A DNA stretch of 64,000 nucleotides from Protonemura montana (Eukaryota > Arthropoda > Insecta > Plecoptera > Nemouridae), in the NCBI GenBank assembly GCA_947568835.1, contig OX387611.1, forward strand, positions 3,476,001 to 3,540,000. Reading direction: 5' to 3'. Shown here one piece after another: positions 23,101 to 33,200 of the stretch (position 1 is the stretch's first letter; each line of letters starts with the position of its first letter). Under the pieces are notes generated by a model. It was not told the DNA's origin. It was given only the letters and a program-made list of their open reading frames with translations, and made no database searches. Made by a program: the position numbers and the translations under genes.

Positions 23101-25779
23101 ATCGGGGTTCAAATCCCAGTTTAGGCATCAATTTTTTAGATGGTTATAGTGTTTATAATAATAAAAAAGAACAATTAAATTTCCCAAAGTTTCGTAACTT
23201 GTACCTGTTACTTTTTCAAGGGTAAGAACAGTCCTGACAATTTTCCAATAACAAAAGAACCACACAAAATCATAACAATTACCAAGTTCAAGCTTCCTAA
23301 ATGCATCTAAATAAAATAATCAGGGTCAATTACTCAAAAAACTAACGTATTTTGTATTTTCTGAAATATGACCCCGCCAAAATTTATGTTTTTCACTAAC
23401 TAGCCAATTATAAGTGTAGGAAAAACGGTGGGAAAATTTTGTGAACATTTGTGGTTTTTTTGTTATTGGAAAATTGTCAGGACTGCTCTTACCCTTGATA
23501 AAGTAACAGGTACAAGTTACGAAACGTTGGGAAATTCAGTTGTTCTTCACTTAGCATTGAAAACCCAGTTGAAATAGTTTTTGTTAAAACTGGTTCCTAT
23601 TTTCCGCCGGTCAGGACGTAGCTCCGTGGATGCCCGGCGTGTGCATCGCTGCCGTCCTCTCGTACGTGTTCTGCTACGCTATCGGTCTCGGGCCGATCCC
23701 GTACTTCATCGGCAGCGAGTTGTTCCGCGTGGGACCGCGGCCGGTCGCCATGGCGTACGGTTCGATGGCAAACTGGGGCGGCAACTTCTTGGTCGGGATG
23801 ACGTTTCCCTCGCTGCAAGCCTTGGTCGGCGCCAAGTGCTTCCTCGCGTTCGCGGCTACAACCATCCTGCTGGCCGTCTTCTTGTGGTGAGCAGAATTAT
23901 TCTCACACATGGCAAATTTCATAGTTTTATGATCATGTATATGTCACTGATTTTAACTGAGTAAATTTATAAAATAGTGTACAGAGATAAGTAAAGTTAT
24001 GTAAATATAACGAATCAACATTCATTTACGAATATTTCCAAAAATCACGTTTTAAATGGCCGATCTCAAAGTTTCAATGATTTTTTTAAAGACTTTTAAA
24101 GTTTTTATTTATTTTTGCCCGGATGACAAATAAAAATCCTCTGAAAATACATTTAAATTGAAAATAAATTTTGCATATGCCAGTTTTTTCCTTACACATA
24201 ATTGGTCACTTAGTAAAAACGCCAATTTGTTCAGGATTTTATTTCAGAAAATACAAAATACATTAGTTTTTAAGTTATTGACCCTGATTATTTTATTTAG
24301 ATGCATTTAGGATGCTTGAACTTGGTAATTGTTATAATTTTATGTGGTTCTTTTGCTATTGGAAAATTGTCAGGACTGCTCTAACCCTTGATAAAGTAAC
24401 AGATACAAGTTACGAAACGTTGGGAAATTCAGTTGTTCTTCACTTAGCATTCAAAACCCAGTTGAAATAGTTTTTGTTAAAACTAGTGCTAAGTTTACAT
24501 CAAGTAGACATGCGTCTAAAAACTAATAACTTCAGCAATGTTATGAGTATCCGTTTTACAATTATTTTAAATTCAAATCAGGTTGGACATTGCAGCAAAA
24601 ACAACATTTTCTTTGGAGTATTTTTGGTTTCTCTGGTAAAACCACTCTAGAGCTGAAACCAGCAAGCGATGGATGGAAGGGAAGCTAGACAGGAAAAAAT
24701 GTGCAACGAAACTGGGTTACGAACCCTGGACCTTCCAATGGCCGGTCGGGTGCTCTAAAGTGTAAAACTAAAGTTGATGAAAACCCGGTGAAAACTGGAA
24801 TAAGTGTGTTCAGATAGCTCAGTTGTTAGAGCAACCGGTAATCGGGAGGTCCCGGGTTCGTATCCCGGTTCAGTTGCACATTTTTTCAGTCTAGCTTCAT
24901 TTCTAAAATGTTCTTTTCATAAAAAATTTCATTTAAATAAAAATGTAAAAAATAAATAAAATAAAATAAATAAAAATTTCATTTAAATTTTCATTTAAAA
25001 AATGTTTTTTATTACCTTTCATTTGTTACTTCACTCAAGTTACGATCCGCTAATGTTTAATTGTACTTTTGTACGTCAATCAGTAAATTTTTTAAGTACA
25101 TTTTTCTGCAATTTTTTTTTTTTTTTTCGTGATCTTTTGTCTATAACAATTTTTTGTCTTCCCAGGTTCTACCTTCCGGAAACAAAGGGCCGGGACCCGG
25201 AGGATATCGCGGAAGCTTTGCGCCACGGCTTCCGCAGCTGCGTTCGTACGCTGCCCGCGCCCGCGCGGTGGGCGACCGACACAAACGGCTGCGCTAACGC
25301 GGACAAACCCGAGCCACCGGCCATAGAGTTTACAGACACTGGTAAGGGGCTTGGCTTTTTTCTTGAGTAAATTTTGATAACATTTTGATAAAACTATATT
25401 TTTATGCTACGTTTTTCAGCAAAATCTATTAGCAGGTTTTCTAAACAATTAAGGTTTTAAGAAAATTTCTATCAACTTATTTGGTTATGTTTAACGAAAA
25501 TCTCGCCACCTTTTTGAAGTGTTAGTTGACACTGTCGCCCTTTGACTTGACCTATAAACTCAATGCCAAAATCAAATACGTTCAAATACGTCTCACATTT
25601 TTGAAACGGTTTCATCCACAGGCTCCGTGATAATCCACCACACCACGCGACCAGAACCGTCGGCTCGAAGCAAACAAACGAACAACTCGAGAACGGAACA
25701 GCCGAGTCGTCCTGCGTCTCTGCCACATTTCTCGCCGTGCATCACCGAAGAGCCGGTGGCAGACTCTACCCCTCTCTAA
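8116..25779 (+). CDS. GLUT-type facilitated sugar transporter (MFS, SLC2A)
   Basis: Exons: first exon 8116-8172 or 8947-9114, then 9290-9406, 10424-10575, 12454-12587, 14996-15136, 15983-16120, 21196-21392, 22191-22403, 23615-23886, 25166-25341, 25622-25779; 584 or 621 aa. This is a 12-helix plasma-membrane uniporter for hexoses. Motifs in order (621-aa numbering): GYNIGV; ADRFGRK after helix 2 (145-150); GLTTSTVPMYLTE; PESPKYL (265-271); QFGQQCSGINAVFYYS (339-354); NRYGRRS; GLGPIPYF with Y450 at the place of GLUT1 Trp388; ANW with W474 at the place of Trp412; LPETKGR. GLUT1 has QLSQQLSGINA at helix 7; here QLS is replaced by QFG. The C-terminal tail of about 100 aa after LPETKG is long and Ser/Pro/Arg-rich. 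Joining exon 9290-9406 directly to 10424 aligns to human GLUT1 without gaps. Introns hold many repeats and a nested antisense gene. Substrate is not certain; glucose is the default inference. Confidence 0.92.
8947..9114 (+). CDS. Alternative first coding exon of the GLUT gene
   Basis: ATG at 8947 opens 56 codons ending ENSP before a strong gtaagt donor, phase 0. The exon at 8116-8172 likewise opens with ATG, gives 19 codons (MGKPGSKTSYEGCAEDEEE) and ends in phase 0 at gtaagt. Either joins in frame to the common exon at 9290. This one probably has its own promoter, because it is preceded by 8173-8946 and no acceptor is needed. The 8116 exon starts directly after a 'ttctag' acceptor, which implies an upstream 5' UTR exon. 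Both encode only cytosolic N-terminal sequence. I cannot tell which is used more. Confidence 0.7.
9580..10227 (-). repeat. Inverted copy of M13 intron 1 in GLUT intron 2
   Basis: The reverse complement matches M13 gene A 30373-31037 almost end to end: the donor side 'caagggtaagtcgtgattcc', the whole intron, the acceptor side, and about 16 bases of M13 exon 2. The parts at 9836-10060 are nearly identical to the copies in M13 A and C. A patch at about 9730-9835 is clearly more diverged. See findings. Confidence 0.85.
10615..10978 (-). repeat. 5S-derived SINE, one head, GLUT intron 3
   Basis: Reads on the minus strand: a single 5S-like head (10900-10975), the body with 'gcttcacgtcccttccgaag' on the plus strand at about 10795, and a tail at 10625-10660 ('gggtttaacgacgctctgtt'). 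This is the best single-head copy in the window. Confidence 0.85.
10985..11290 (+). repeat. 49-bp tandem array, six copies
   Basis: Near-perfect 49-bp repeats containing 'cgtcgtggcagcaagcacgt' and 'cttagaccggtgataaggaa'. They abut the 5S-derived SINE. This sequence is unrelated to the other 49-bp family. From 11291 to 12300 the intron is AT-rich; 11810-11900 resembles the tail of the tRNA-derived SINE, and a foldback end lies at 12365-12420. Confidence 0.9.
12910..13315 (+). repeat. 5S-derived SINE body with tandem 36-bp segment
   Basis: Four and a half copies of a 36-bp unit ('caacctctcgacagcaactt') precede a full body ('ttcggaagggacgttaagct') and a 3' tail 'cagtgcgtcgttaaacacca' with (AATC)n at the end. 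No 5S-like head is attached. Lies in GLUT intron 4. Confidence 0.85.
13380..14965. repeat. Foldback element enclosing the 5S-head array
   Basis: The left arm (about 13400-13455) and right arm (about 14902-14956) are roughly 96% reverse complements over about 53 bp, sharing 'gaactgggttttgaatgcta'. The arms match the compact palindrome at 4502-4625. Here the loop is replaced by the tandem array at 13467-14815. Confidence 0.8.
13467..14815 (-). repeat. 91-bp array of 5S rRNA-like SINE heads, about 15 copies
   Basis: Each 91-bp unit, read on the minus strand, holds a 5S-like A-box region ('gttaagcaacactgcgct') and C-box region ('ggatgggtgacc'). Diagnostic variants recur every fourth unit: ctctccagaac, ctcacccgaac, ctcttccgaacaaaact with tattcac, and ctctcccgaac. 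This gives a 364-bp higher-order repeat, about three times over. No SINE body is attached. Confidence 0.9.
15290..15595 (+). repeat. Interspersed foldback-family repeat, GLUT intron 5
   Basis: Plus-strand copy of the 1826-2125 element, starting 'gattcatgtctacttgatgt'. A decayed minus-oriented piece may follow at 15850-15905 ('aacgggcatgaattatgaaa'), which would complete a foldback. Confidence 0.8.
16125..16805 (+). repeat. 114-bp satellite, about six copies, GLUT intron 6
   Basis: Same unit as 6757-7265. It starts within about 10 bp of the exon 6 splice donor at 16121. One unit near 16320 carries a short 'tttttatg' triplication. Confidence 0.93.
17077..18634 (-). CDS. THAP-like zinc-finger protein, nested antisense in GLUT intron 6
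   Basis: Two exons on the minus strand, 18634-18263 and 17952-17077, joined in phase 0 (gtaagt donor at 18262); 415 aa. The N-terminus has a THAP-like zinc-binding pattern: C20-x4-C25, then a C-x2-H pair in YICSKHF (C97, H100) and a tryptophan at 74. The gap between the pairs (71 residues) is longer than in classical THAP domains, which are usually about 35-50, so the assignment is by motif only. Further CxxC-type cysteines (C65, C68) sit between. Residues 125-415 show a charged, possibly coiled segment (RQRLESIEEERKKAF), a Cys pair (CANC) and an acidic end (EEDWDLES); I recognise no family there. GC and codon use are higher than in the surrounding intron, and both exons stay open, which supports a real gene. 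The role is unknown; a DNA-binding regulator or a domesticated transposon protein is possible. Confidence 0.72.
18636..19680. other. Upstream of the THAP-like gene: no gene seen
   Basis: Mixed-composition intronic sequence that must hold the promoter of the antisense gene. I see no clear TATA box, repeat array or open frame of note. Confidence 0.4.
19680..20228 (-). repeat. Foldback-family repeat split by a LINE insertion
   Basis: The minus-oriented element stops at 'cattcaaaac' (about 19776) and resumes at 'ccatttaaaatagtttttgt' (about 20150), ending at 'catcaagtagacatgagtct'. The intervening 370 bp is the LINE tail below. The nesting shows that the LINE arrived later. Confidence 0.8.
19777..20152 (+). 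mobile_element. 5'-truncated LINE tail
   Basis: An open frame at 19818-20054 gives 78 aa resembling the C-terminus of non-LTR retrotransposon reverse transcriptases (GYNTRRKND, SPDYIGAKFLNMLPTEIK, then a Lys-rich end). It ends in a (TTA)n tail at about 20128-20150. Strong 5' truncation is normal for LINE copies. No other part of the element is present. Confidence 0.75.
21510..22080 (+). repeat. 52-bp array of tRNA-like 5' halves, GLUT intron 7
   Basis: About ten direct repeats of 52 bp ('gtccaagtagctcaattggt', 'acacccgcgacaggtggaga'). Each unit has the acceptor 5' strand, D arm and anticodon arm of a tRNA. Only the last unit (22014-22080) carries a T arm ('ggggttcaatcccc') and a closing acceptor strand. 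It ends about 110 bp before exon 8. Confidence 0.93.
22505..23160 (+). repeat. tRNA-derived SINE with expanded head array, GLUT intron 8
   Basis: The 5' part has 'gtgacgtgatatagcgtcac' (self-complementary) and 'agagtgactgtgagtattca'. About nine 52-bp tRNA-head units follow (22640-23110), with one full T arm at the end. The tail is 'ggttatagtgtttataataa'. This copy shows the array is an expansion inside a SINE. Confidence 0.88.
23160..23600. repeat. Palindromic foldback element, GLUT intron 8
   Basis: A plus-oriented arm (23166-23380) is followed by a minus-oriented arm (23445-23600). They share about 100 bp of reverse complementarity around 'aacttgtacctgttactttt' and 'caggactgctcttacccttg'. 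The right arm ends 15 bp before the exon 9 acceptor at 23614. Confidence 0.85.
24170..24530 (-). repeat. Interspersed foldback-family repeat, GLUT intron 9
   Basis: Longest single-arm copy (about 350 bp), minus orientation, ending 'catcaagtagacatgcgtct'. It is useful as a reference for the family. Confidence 0.85.
24640..24905. repeat. Head-to-head tRNA-like SINE pair, GLUT intron 9
   Basis: Minus-oriented arm at 24700-24765, plus-oriented arm at 24808-24885 with 'agatagctcagttgttagag' and 'gggttcgtatcccggtt'. Same design as 1125-1600. Confidence 0.7.
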
Positions 25780-25796
25780 ACACTGACTGACTTGTG

Positions 25797-26228
25797 TCTA
25801 GAGCATTCATTTGGCGGTGCTACCATGGTGCTACATAATACGACCGGTGGTATTATATAACCCCGACCTAGAGCGGTCATTTGGCGGTGCTACCATGGTG
25901 CTACATAATACGACCGGTGGTATTATATAACCCCGACCTAGAGCGGTCATTTGGTGGTGCTACCATGGTGCTACATAATACGACCGGTGGTATTATATAA
26001 CCCCGACCTAGAGCGGTCATTTGGCGGTGCTACCATGGTGCTACATAATACGACCGGTGGTATTATATAACCCCGACCTAGAGCGGTCATTTGGCGGTGC
26101 TACCACGGTGCTATATAATATGACCGGTGGTATTATATAACCCCGACCTAGAGCGGTCATTTGGCGGTGCTGCTATGGTGCTATATAATACGACCGGTGG
26201 TATTATATAACCCCGACCTAGAGCGGTT
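25797..26228 (+). repeat. 70-bp tandem array after the GLUT stop, six copies
   Basis: Units of 70 bp with 'gagcggtcatttggcggtgc' and 'ccggtggtattatataaccc'. They start 18 bp after the transporter stop codon, so the 3' UTR either includes the array or is very short. No AATAAA precedes the array. Confidence 0.93.
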
Positions 26229-26505
26229 ACGAATAACTGCTTTAGGTCGGGGCCACAGCTTGGTGCTATGGTGGTGCTAGTTAGCACAGTGCTACTGACA
26301 GTAATACCAGGGTCACTGCTTGGTGCTATGGTGGTGCTAGTTAGCACGGTGCTACTGACAGTAATACCAGGGCTACAAATCACCGCTCAAGGTCAGGGTT
26401 ACTGCTTGGTGCTATGGTGGTGCTAGTTAGCACGGTGCTACTGACAGTAATACCAGGGCTACAAATCACCGCTCAAGGTCAGGGTTACTGCTTGGTGCTA
26501 TGGTA
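26229..26505 (+). repeat. Second tandem array, three diverged copies
   Basis: About 86-bp units with 'ttggtgctatggtggtgcta' and 'gctactgacagtaataccag'. The sequence shares short words with the 70-bp array but has a different period. Confidence 0.8.
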
Positions 26506-26649
26506 GTTTGGACAGAAGTACCAATGTAACAAAATGACCGCTCTGGTTAAGACCCTGGTCAGACTGACCGACCCAATTATGATCTGCAAACCACGTGTGA
26601 CGAGCATACCTGGCTTTAGTCATGGCTCGTTATTACACGTAATCGTTAG

Positions 26650-26967
26650 TTACAACATCAATTTAAGCAGTATTTTAATTAAATTTGTAAATAATCGCTC
26701 AGAAGCCGACATTTGCCTATATCGTAACGACTCCTTGATTCTGACCGCTCGGAAACGCGTTGGAACTGTGCTGACGAAGGATCTCAATCGGTTCACTGGA
26801 AGCCGTTTCGTCCGTCTCGTTCTTAGTGACAGGCCGAATTCTTGCTCGGCCAAATCGTTCAAATCCAAACTCGCTTTCTTACGCTGTCGTTCATTAGACA
26901 ATAAACCGTTTACTCCGTTGCTGGCATAATTATTTCTGGCTCCCCTACAGGTTCCAGCGTCGTCCAT
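26650..26967 (-). other. Arg-rich open frame of unknown nature
   Basis: An open minus-strand frame of 105 codons, rich in Arg, Ser and Leu. The segment 26800-26950 is repeated at about 59374-59505, where the frame is shorter and differs, so it marks the left edge of the M13 duplication unit. I recognise no family. It may be a decayed exon. Confidence 0.25.
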
Positions 26968-27164
26968 AATTTATCCAATTTTGTTTGCATTTTAAAGTAT
27001 TTTTTATGTTCTGTCCATTCTTTACACCCACCAATGTGAAAGTTATTATTCAGAAATTTAAATTTACATCTTTTTTGTATATATATCTAAACATCCTATT
27101 TCAAATCTTGAAAAATGTCAGCTAAATGGGGAAAATCAATTTCAGCCTTTTGGCTGGGATAGCG

Positions 27165-27720
27165 CGTATTTTGATTTGTGATGTTTCAAAGAGCTGGGAT
27201 ACCAAGAATATGTTGATTTGTAATGTGTCAAAGTGCTGGGATAACAAGAATATGTTGATTTGTAATGTGTCAAAGTGCTGGGATAACAAGAATATGTTGA
27301 TTTGTAATGTGCCAAAGTGCTGGGATAACAAGAATATGTTGATTTGTAATGTGTCAAAGTGCTGGGATAACAAGAATATGTTGATTTGTAATGTGCCAAA
27401 GTGCTGGGATAAGGAATATGTTGATTTGTAATGTGTCAAAGTGCTGGGATAACAAGAATATGTTGATTTGTAATGTGCCAAAGTGCTGGGATGACAAGAA
27501 TATGTTGATTTGTAATGTGTCAAAGTGCTGGGATAACAAGAATATGTTGATTTGTAATGTGCCAAAGTGCTGGGAAAACAAGAATATGTTGATTTGTAAT
27601 GTGTCAAAGTGCTGGGATAACAAGAATATGTTGATTTGTAATCTGTCAAAGTGCTGGGATGACAAGAATATGTTGATTTGTAATGTGTCAAAGTGCTGGG
27701 GTAACGAATATGTTGATTGG
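27165..27720 (+). repeat. 42-bp satellite, unit 1, about 13 copies
   Basis: Repeats of 42 bp with 'aagaatatgttgatttgtaa' and 'gtgtcaaagtgctgggataa'. Because 42 is a multiple of three and the unit lacks stops in several frames, long but meaningless frames run on both strands. It lies upstream of M13 gene A. Confidence 0.95.
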
Positions 27721-28095
27721 AAAAGTAAGGGAAGAGTACGGAATGGACCCAGCAGGTGTGGTTGGCCGTGATAGTGTAAAACTAAGAAAACGTTATACAA
27801 AGCCGAAACGTAAAAAACAAGTATCCACTATCGCCGCCATGGTACTCTTCCTTTACATCACCAATCAACGTATTTAATTAATTTTCAAATTGGTTTATTC
27901 AGTAAGGGGAGAGCACCCAAAGTACCAAGCTTTGAGTGGCAGGTGGCGATGGTGTATACTTCATATCACATCATATCAAACAAATTGGTATGAAAAGTAT
28001 AAAGCGAAAGAAGACAAGAGTGAAATTGTTACTCTGCTACAGCGACCGTTGAGAACCAACAACAAAGCTGGACACCATTCTTGGAGTTTTCTGGT
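27721..28095 (+). other. Conserved block upstream of M13 gene A
   Basis: This block is shared with 43868-44290 and 61965-62405. It has a short frame from an ATG at about 27742 (MDPAGVVGRDS, then a basic TKPKRKKQ run) and, at 28085-28092, 'ttttctg' followed by a gtaagt donor. The basic run resembles the cytosolic tail of neprilysin, but its reading phase does not fit the exon that starts at 30280. It may be 5' UTR or promoter. From 28096 to 29160 I see AT-rich sequence with a repeat at 28670-28870 also found at 32230-32400 and 47970-48110. Confidence 0.35.
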
Positions 28096-29164
28096 AAGTT
28101 GTGCTCTTGGTTATTTTTCTCTATTTGATAATTTGCCAATCTTTTCGCACGAATTTCATGTTAGATTTCGAATGTCTTTAAAAGACCGATGTTTCTATTC
28201 CGCACTGTCAGGACGAGGAAGTGAAAGTGCCGTCACTTCCTCTTCCTGACTGGTGTACTGACCTCTTATCACGATCCTCCTTATCTCCGTTTCTATGAAC
28301 TTTATAACCTGTTTAGCGCATCTTTTTATTCCCGTTTTTTTGGCCAATCCAATTTTCTCTTTAATTCTTACTTTTCTTGAATGAATAATGAAGAAGCAGG
28401 TTAAAAAGAAAAACCAACGGTACTTTTCTCAGTTGTAAACTGTTTTGAAAGCATTTCAGTTTTTTTTTCTCTGCAAAAATTTCCAACTTTAGACTAATTT
28501 ACCGATAACAATAGAAAAAGCTTCTGGGTGGAGTCACCGTATTAAAATTTTAAAAACTTCACATCGTTATTTCTCGCAAATTACTTGCATTTGAGACTGG
28601 TTTAGACACAATGAATCTTTATTAATGCTGACCTCATCGATCGACAAACATGTATCGATATTTTGAGTTGTAATTATTTAATTGTAGAGGTTTGATAAAA
28701 GGACGTCTGCAAGCGCCATCTGGTGGCACCTACTGTTACCACATGTTGCCGGCCTCGTTTGCTTAGCAGCAAGTGTAACATTAACAATGGTCTTCTTACA
28801 ATACCTTTAAACTCAATGGCATACCAATTCAGAATTAATAGATGGTACTAAACCAAACAACTTTCTTTGATTTTGTCAACAAAAACAAATTTCCAATTTT
28901 AAACAAACTAGAATATAAAGACTGGTAGTAAAATATGTAGGTCTCTGATAAGCTTGTAGATGCTTGCAATATATCTATGTGTGTATTATCTCCTCCCACA
29001 CATTTTTGTACATCCTGGAACTATTACGACACTTCACCACAACAAGTAAAGTTATAAAAGAACCGCCAACGATTGAAAAATTGTCAGTACTCGCTTAGAT
29101 ATGACGCCCTTAACAAGGTAAGAGGAAATTGATTTATTATTTTTATTATTATTTGTATTTATTA

Positions 29165-29740
29165 ACTTTGATACAGTACAGTGCGAAACCTGATTTAGAT
29201 TGCAAGCGCTTACAATGCACGGGGTATTTTAATATCCTATTAATAACATATTATCTGGTGATTAAAATTGAAATGTATATATTATAGAATTAAGATAAAA
29301 TCTTATTGAAATTGCAAACAATTGCAATGCGTGGGGTAATTTATTATTATGCACAATACAACCATCTCAAAAATTGATTCCCAAATGTGGACTTGATCCC
29401 CAATCCCCACCTGTCGTGGGTCTTGCTCCAACCAATTGAGCTATCTGGACACTGGCTTTTTGTGAAGATTTAAGTGTATTTGATGAGAATGACAGATCTC
29501 CAAGGTGAAGAAAAGGCTGTGAATACTCACAGTCACTCTGATTCTAGTGACGCTATATCACGTCACAACAACTCAATCTCGATTAATATTGGATGCGTTA
29601 TATATAGATAAAATCTTATTTAAATTGCAAACGCTTGCAATGCGCAGGCTATTTTATTTTTATAAACGGGGTTCGAGTCCCCGTTTGGGCATTAATTTTT
29701 GAGATGGTTATAGTGTTCATAATAATAAAGTACAGAATTT
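29165..29740 (-). repeat. tRNA-derived SINE fragments upstream of M13 gene A
   Basis: Minus-oriented head and 5' part at 29385-29575 ('ccaattgagctatctggaca', 'cagtcactctgattctagtg'), with tail pieces on either side ('ttgcaaacgcttgcaatgcg' at 29620 and a plus-oriented 'ggttcgagtccccgtttggg' at 29670). The mixture indicates nested copies. Confidence 0.7.
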
Positions 29741-30289
29741 TTTTAAAGTTGCAAGTTTAGATATTTGGTTTCATTCCTGCAGATCTTTTACAGTTTTGAT
29801 TGGGTTAATTATATTGCTTTAAATTAACTTTGAGGACATTTTTACCAATGGCTAAGACGACCTAGATCAATCGATTATCAAGACAGGATTAAAGCTTTTT
29901 GTTTTGGTCTTCATCTCTGCTAGGGTTTTTGACTTGTAATCCATAAGCTCTTGAGTGAGGCATTTTAAGAAGTACCACTCAGCGCAATCTGTCACAGCGG
30001 TGGCCTCTTGAACTTCTCGTCATAGATTGAATTAGCATCATATTGTTAAAAAGAAACATGCTAATTCTTCTTAGTGTTTGTTTCAATTATGGTCGCTGTA
30101 ATAATTATTAAAAAATATGAATGTTACGTAGTTAATGTTAGGTAAATATTTCTTTGAGTAGAAAGATTCTATGCAGAGCCTAAGAATTAGTCACTTTCCG
30201 TGAATCAAAATGTTGTGCTGTGTTAAAATAGTCAGAGCTGTCCTGCCTTATAATTAACAACGTTCTTCATTTGAAACAGTAACCCGCTG

Positions 30290-33200
30290 ATGTATATCCC
30301 GGGCCTTGTCATGATGTTTGCATCGCTTTCGTGCGGTCATTTAATTGACTTCCTGCCGTCTCATCGCCTGGGCAAGGGTAAGTCGTGATTCCGTACCATT
30401 TTTTCTCTTGAAATTCACAGGTAAATTCAACTCGACTTGTTTTATTACTGGCTCATGCATCGTTGGCAAAGGATCCAACGATAATAAGGATAGCAGCCCT
30501 GAGTTCTCCATCAAAGCACATGGTCTAAGGTCTAGCATTTGAAAACCTTCCAAAGCTGGCATCTCCAAAATGTGTCACCCTTTTATTTGGTAAGTCTCAT
30601 TGGCTAGTTGAGAGATACAGCGTCACCAACGGATCTCCCCGATAAGGACTACTCGAAAAATTATACAAATGTTTCACAACATGAATCCCAGTTCAACTGT
30701 TAGTTTATTGATGATTCCAGACTCAGTAGTTCCGATCCTAAATAATTTACTCGACATTCACAATCCTACCGTAGCACTCGTGCCCATGATGTCGTACCGA
30801 ACTGTCAGTTTCTTGGCTGGAAACCCGGTTATAGACGCAACCTGGCCACACCCTGACCAACGACAGGACATACGAGGCCTAGAACAACATTTACAGCAAC
30901 CGCTATCAGCACAAACCAGCCGTCTCATCATGCGCTATTGACAATCATTGCCCAGTACAAGGTGAATCTGCACTCTAAGCTTTAGCTGTCATCTGTTATT
31001 GCGTTATTATTCTAAAACCAGCCGGTCGCGAGGAGTCAACCGAACCGTCAGTATGCCAGACTAGCGAATGCCGCCAAGCAGGAAAAGATATCTTGGCGGC
31101 GATGGACTCGAGCGTGGACCCTTGCGAAGATTTCTACACGTTTGCTTGCGGGGGATGGGACCGTGCCAACCCGGTACCGCCGACGGAAGGACGTCGAGGG
31201 CAGCTAGATGTCATGGATGAGATGGTTGAATCGCAAATCAAAGGTGAGGAACTGGATTAAATAAATATTTTTTTAACAAATATTTTTTTTTTTAATTAAG
31301 TTTTTGGAAAAGAATTGTTTGCTAAAATTAGAGAAGCAAAGGAGAATCTTTTATTTTAAAAGTCTTCTGTATATACATCTTTTTTTAACTATATTTTTCT
31401 GTTATTTTTTTTAATGCATGTACATGTCCAATTAATTGGTCAAAAAGTGTTTAAACGAATAAAAAGTAATCAAAGATTCAAAATTAGAACACTAATATTT
31501 GCAAATAACTGCAGGCTTACGTTTTGATTGCGAACAAAGGGCAGTTTATCACAGATGTGATAGAATACAAGCTACTAACTAAACTACCTGATTTGGTTGT
31601 TTATGTTTATTTATTTATTCTTTTAATGCTGTGTACAGTCACATAGTATTTGATTTGAGTCCTAAGGAACACATGCCATAAAGATTAAAAAATAGGAACA
31701 TAATTGAAACAATGACTTGGTAGTAGAGATAAATAAATAATAATAATAAATAAATAAAAATGTTATTTAAAGTAATTAATAAAGAGTATAAATGGTATCG
31801 GTCACGCAGCATTCAGGTCTAGATACTGCTACAAGAACACAGTTTACAATTCACTTCAGGGGTTATGTTTTATTTTCATTACACAATTGAACTTTTGATA
31901 GGACCACTCACCATCTTCTCTTTCTACTTCTTCATTTGCACCACAGTCTGCAGCAAAGACTATGTATAGGTCTGCAGTATTTCTCAGTAACCTCACAAAG
32001 CCATTTTAAGAAGGTAGGTAAATGGTAAAGCCAGATGGCCTGTAGATGCACGATTTACAAATACCAACTGTTAAATAAAAAACCCGGTCTAAAAGACAGC
32101 CTTGCGATTACTTTCGGGTAAAGACATTTAAATTTGTTATTTCTTACAGAATATTTACATTAAAAACCGGATAACGCTCGATTTATCTTCACCAATGAAA
32201 CTCATCAGTTAGTAAACATGCATCAAAATGTTAAGCGTGAATAATTAAATTGTAGAGGTTTGTCAAAAAAGACGGCTGCCAGCGCCGTCGGGTGGCGCCT
32301 ACAGTTACCACCCTTTGCCGACCTTGTTTGTTCAGCAGAAAATTGTACATCAGCCCTGACCCTCTAGTATACCTTAAAACTCAATATTATTACTACCACC
32401 AAGTAATGCAGGGACCCTCTTAATATCCCTTTATTTTACCCTTCAACCTTACAACGCTTATATTTTAACAAGCTGACAAATTTCCCTTCTTTTGCCAGCG
32501 CTGCTGGAATCTGAGAAGTCAGATGACGAGCCAGCGCCAGTACAGCTTGCGAAGGCCACGTACGCAGCGTGCATGGACGAAGAAGCGTTGGAAAGCGCCG
32601 GGATAGCGCCGCTAGCAGAGTGAGTACCGGTGCAAACTAATTCTGAAAGTACATTCGAACTTTAGCACTTTAAAACTCTTTAAAATGCTGGCCCATTCAG
32701 CGAATTAAATCATGATCTCCACCTGTCGCAGTTGTTGCTCTAACTAATTGAGCTACTTGGACCCCGATCTCCACCTGTCGCGGGTGTTGCTCTAACTAAT
32801 TGAGCTACTTGGACCCCGATCTCCACCTGTCGCGGGTGTTGCTCTAACCAATTGAGCTACTTGGACCCCGATCTCCACCTGTCGCGGGTGTTGCTCTAGC
32901 CAATTGATCTACTTGGACCCCAATCTCCACCTGTCGTGAATGTTGCTCTAACCAATTGAGCTACTTGGAACCCGATCTCCACCTGTCGCGGGTGTTGCTC
33001 TAACCAATTGAGGTACTTGGACCCCGATCTCTACCTGTCGTGGGTGTTGCTCTAGCCAATTGATCTACTTGGACCCCAATCTCTACCTGTCGTGAATGTT
33101 GCTCTAAACAATTGAGCTACTTGGACCCCGTTCTCCACCTGTTGCTGGTGTTGGTCTAACTAATTGAGCTACTTGGACACATAATTTCTGAGTGGATTAT

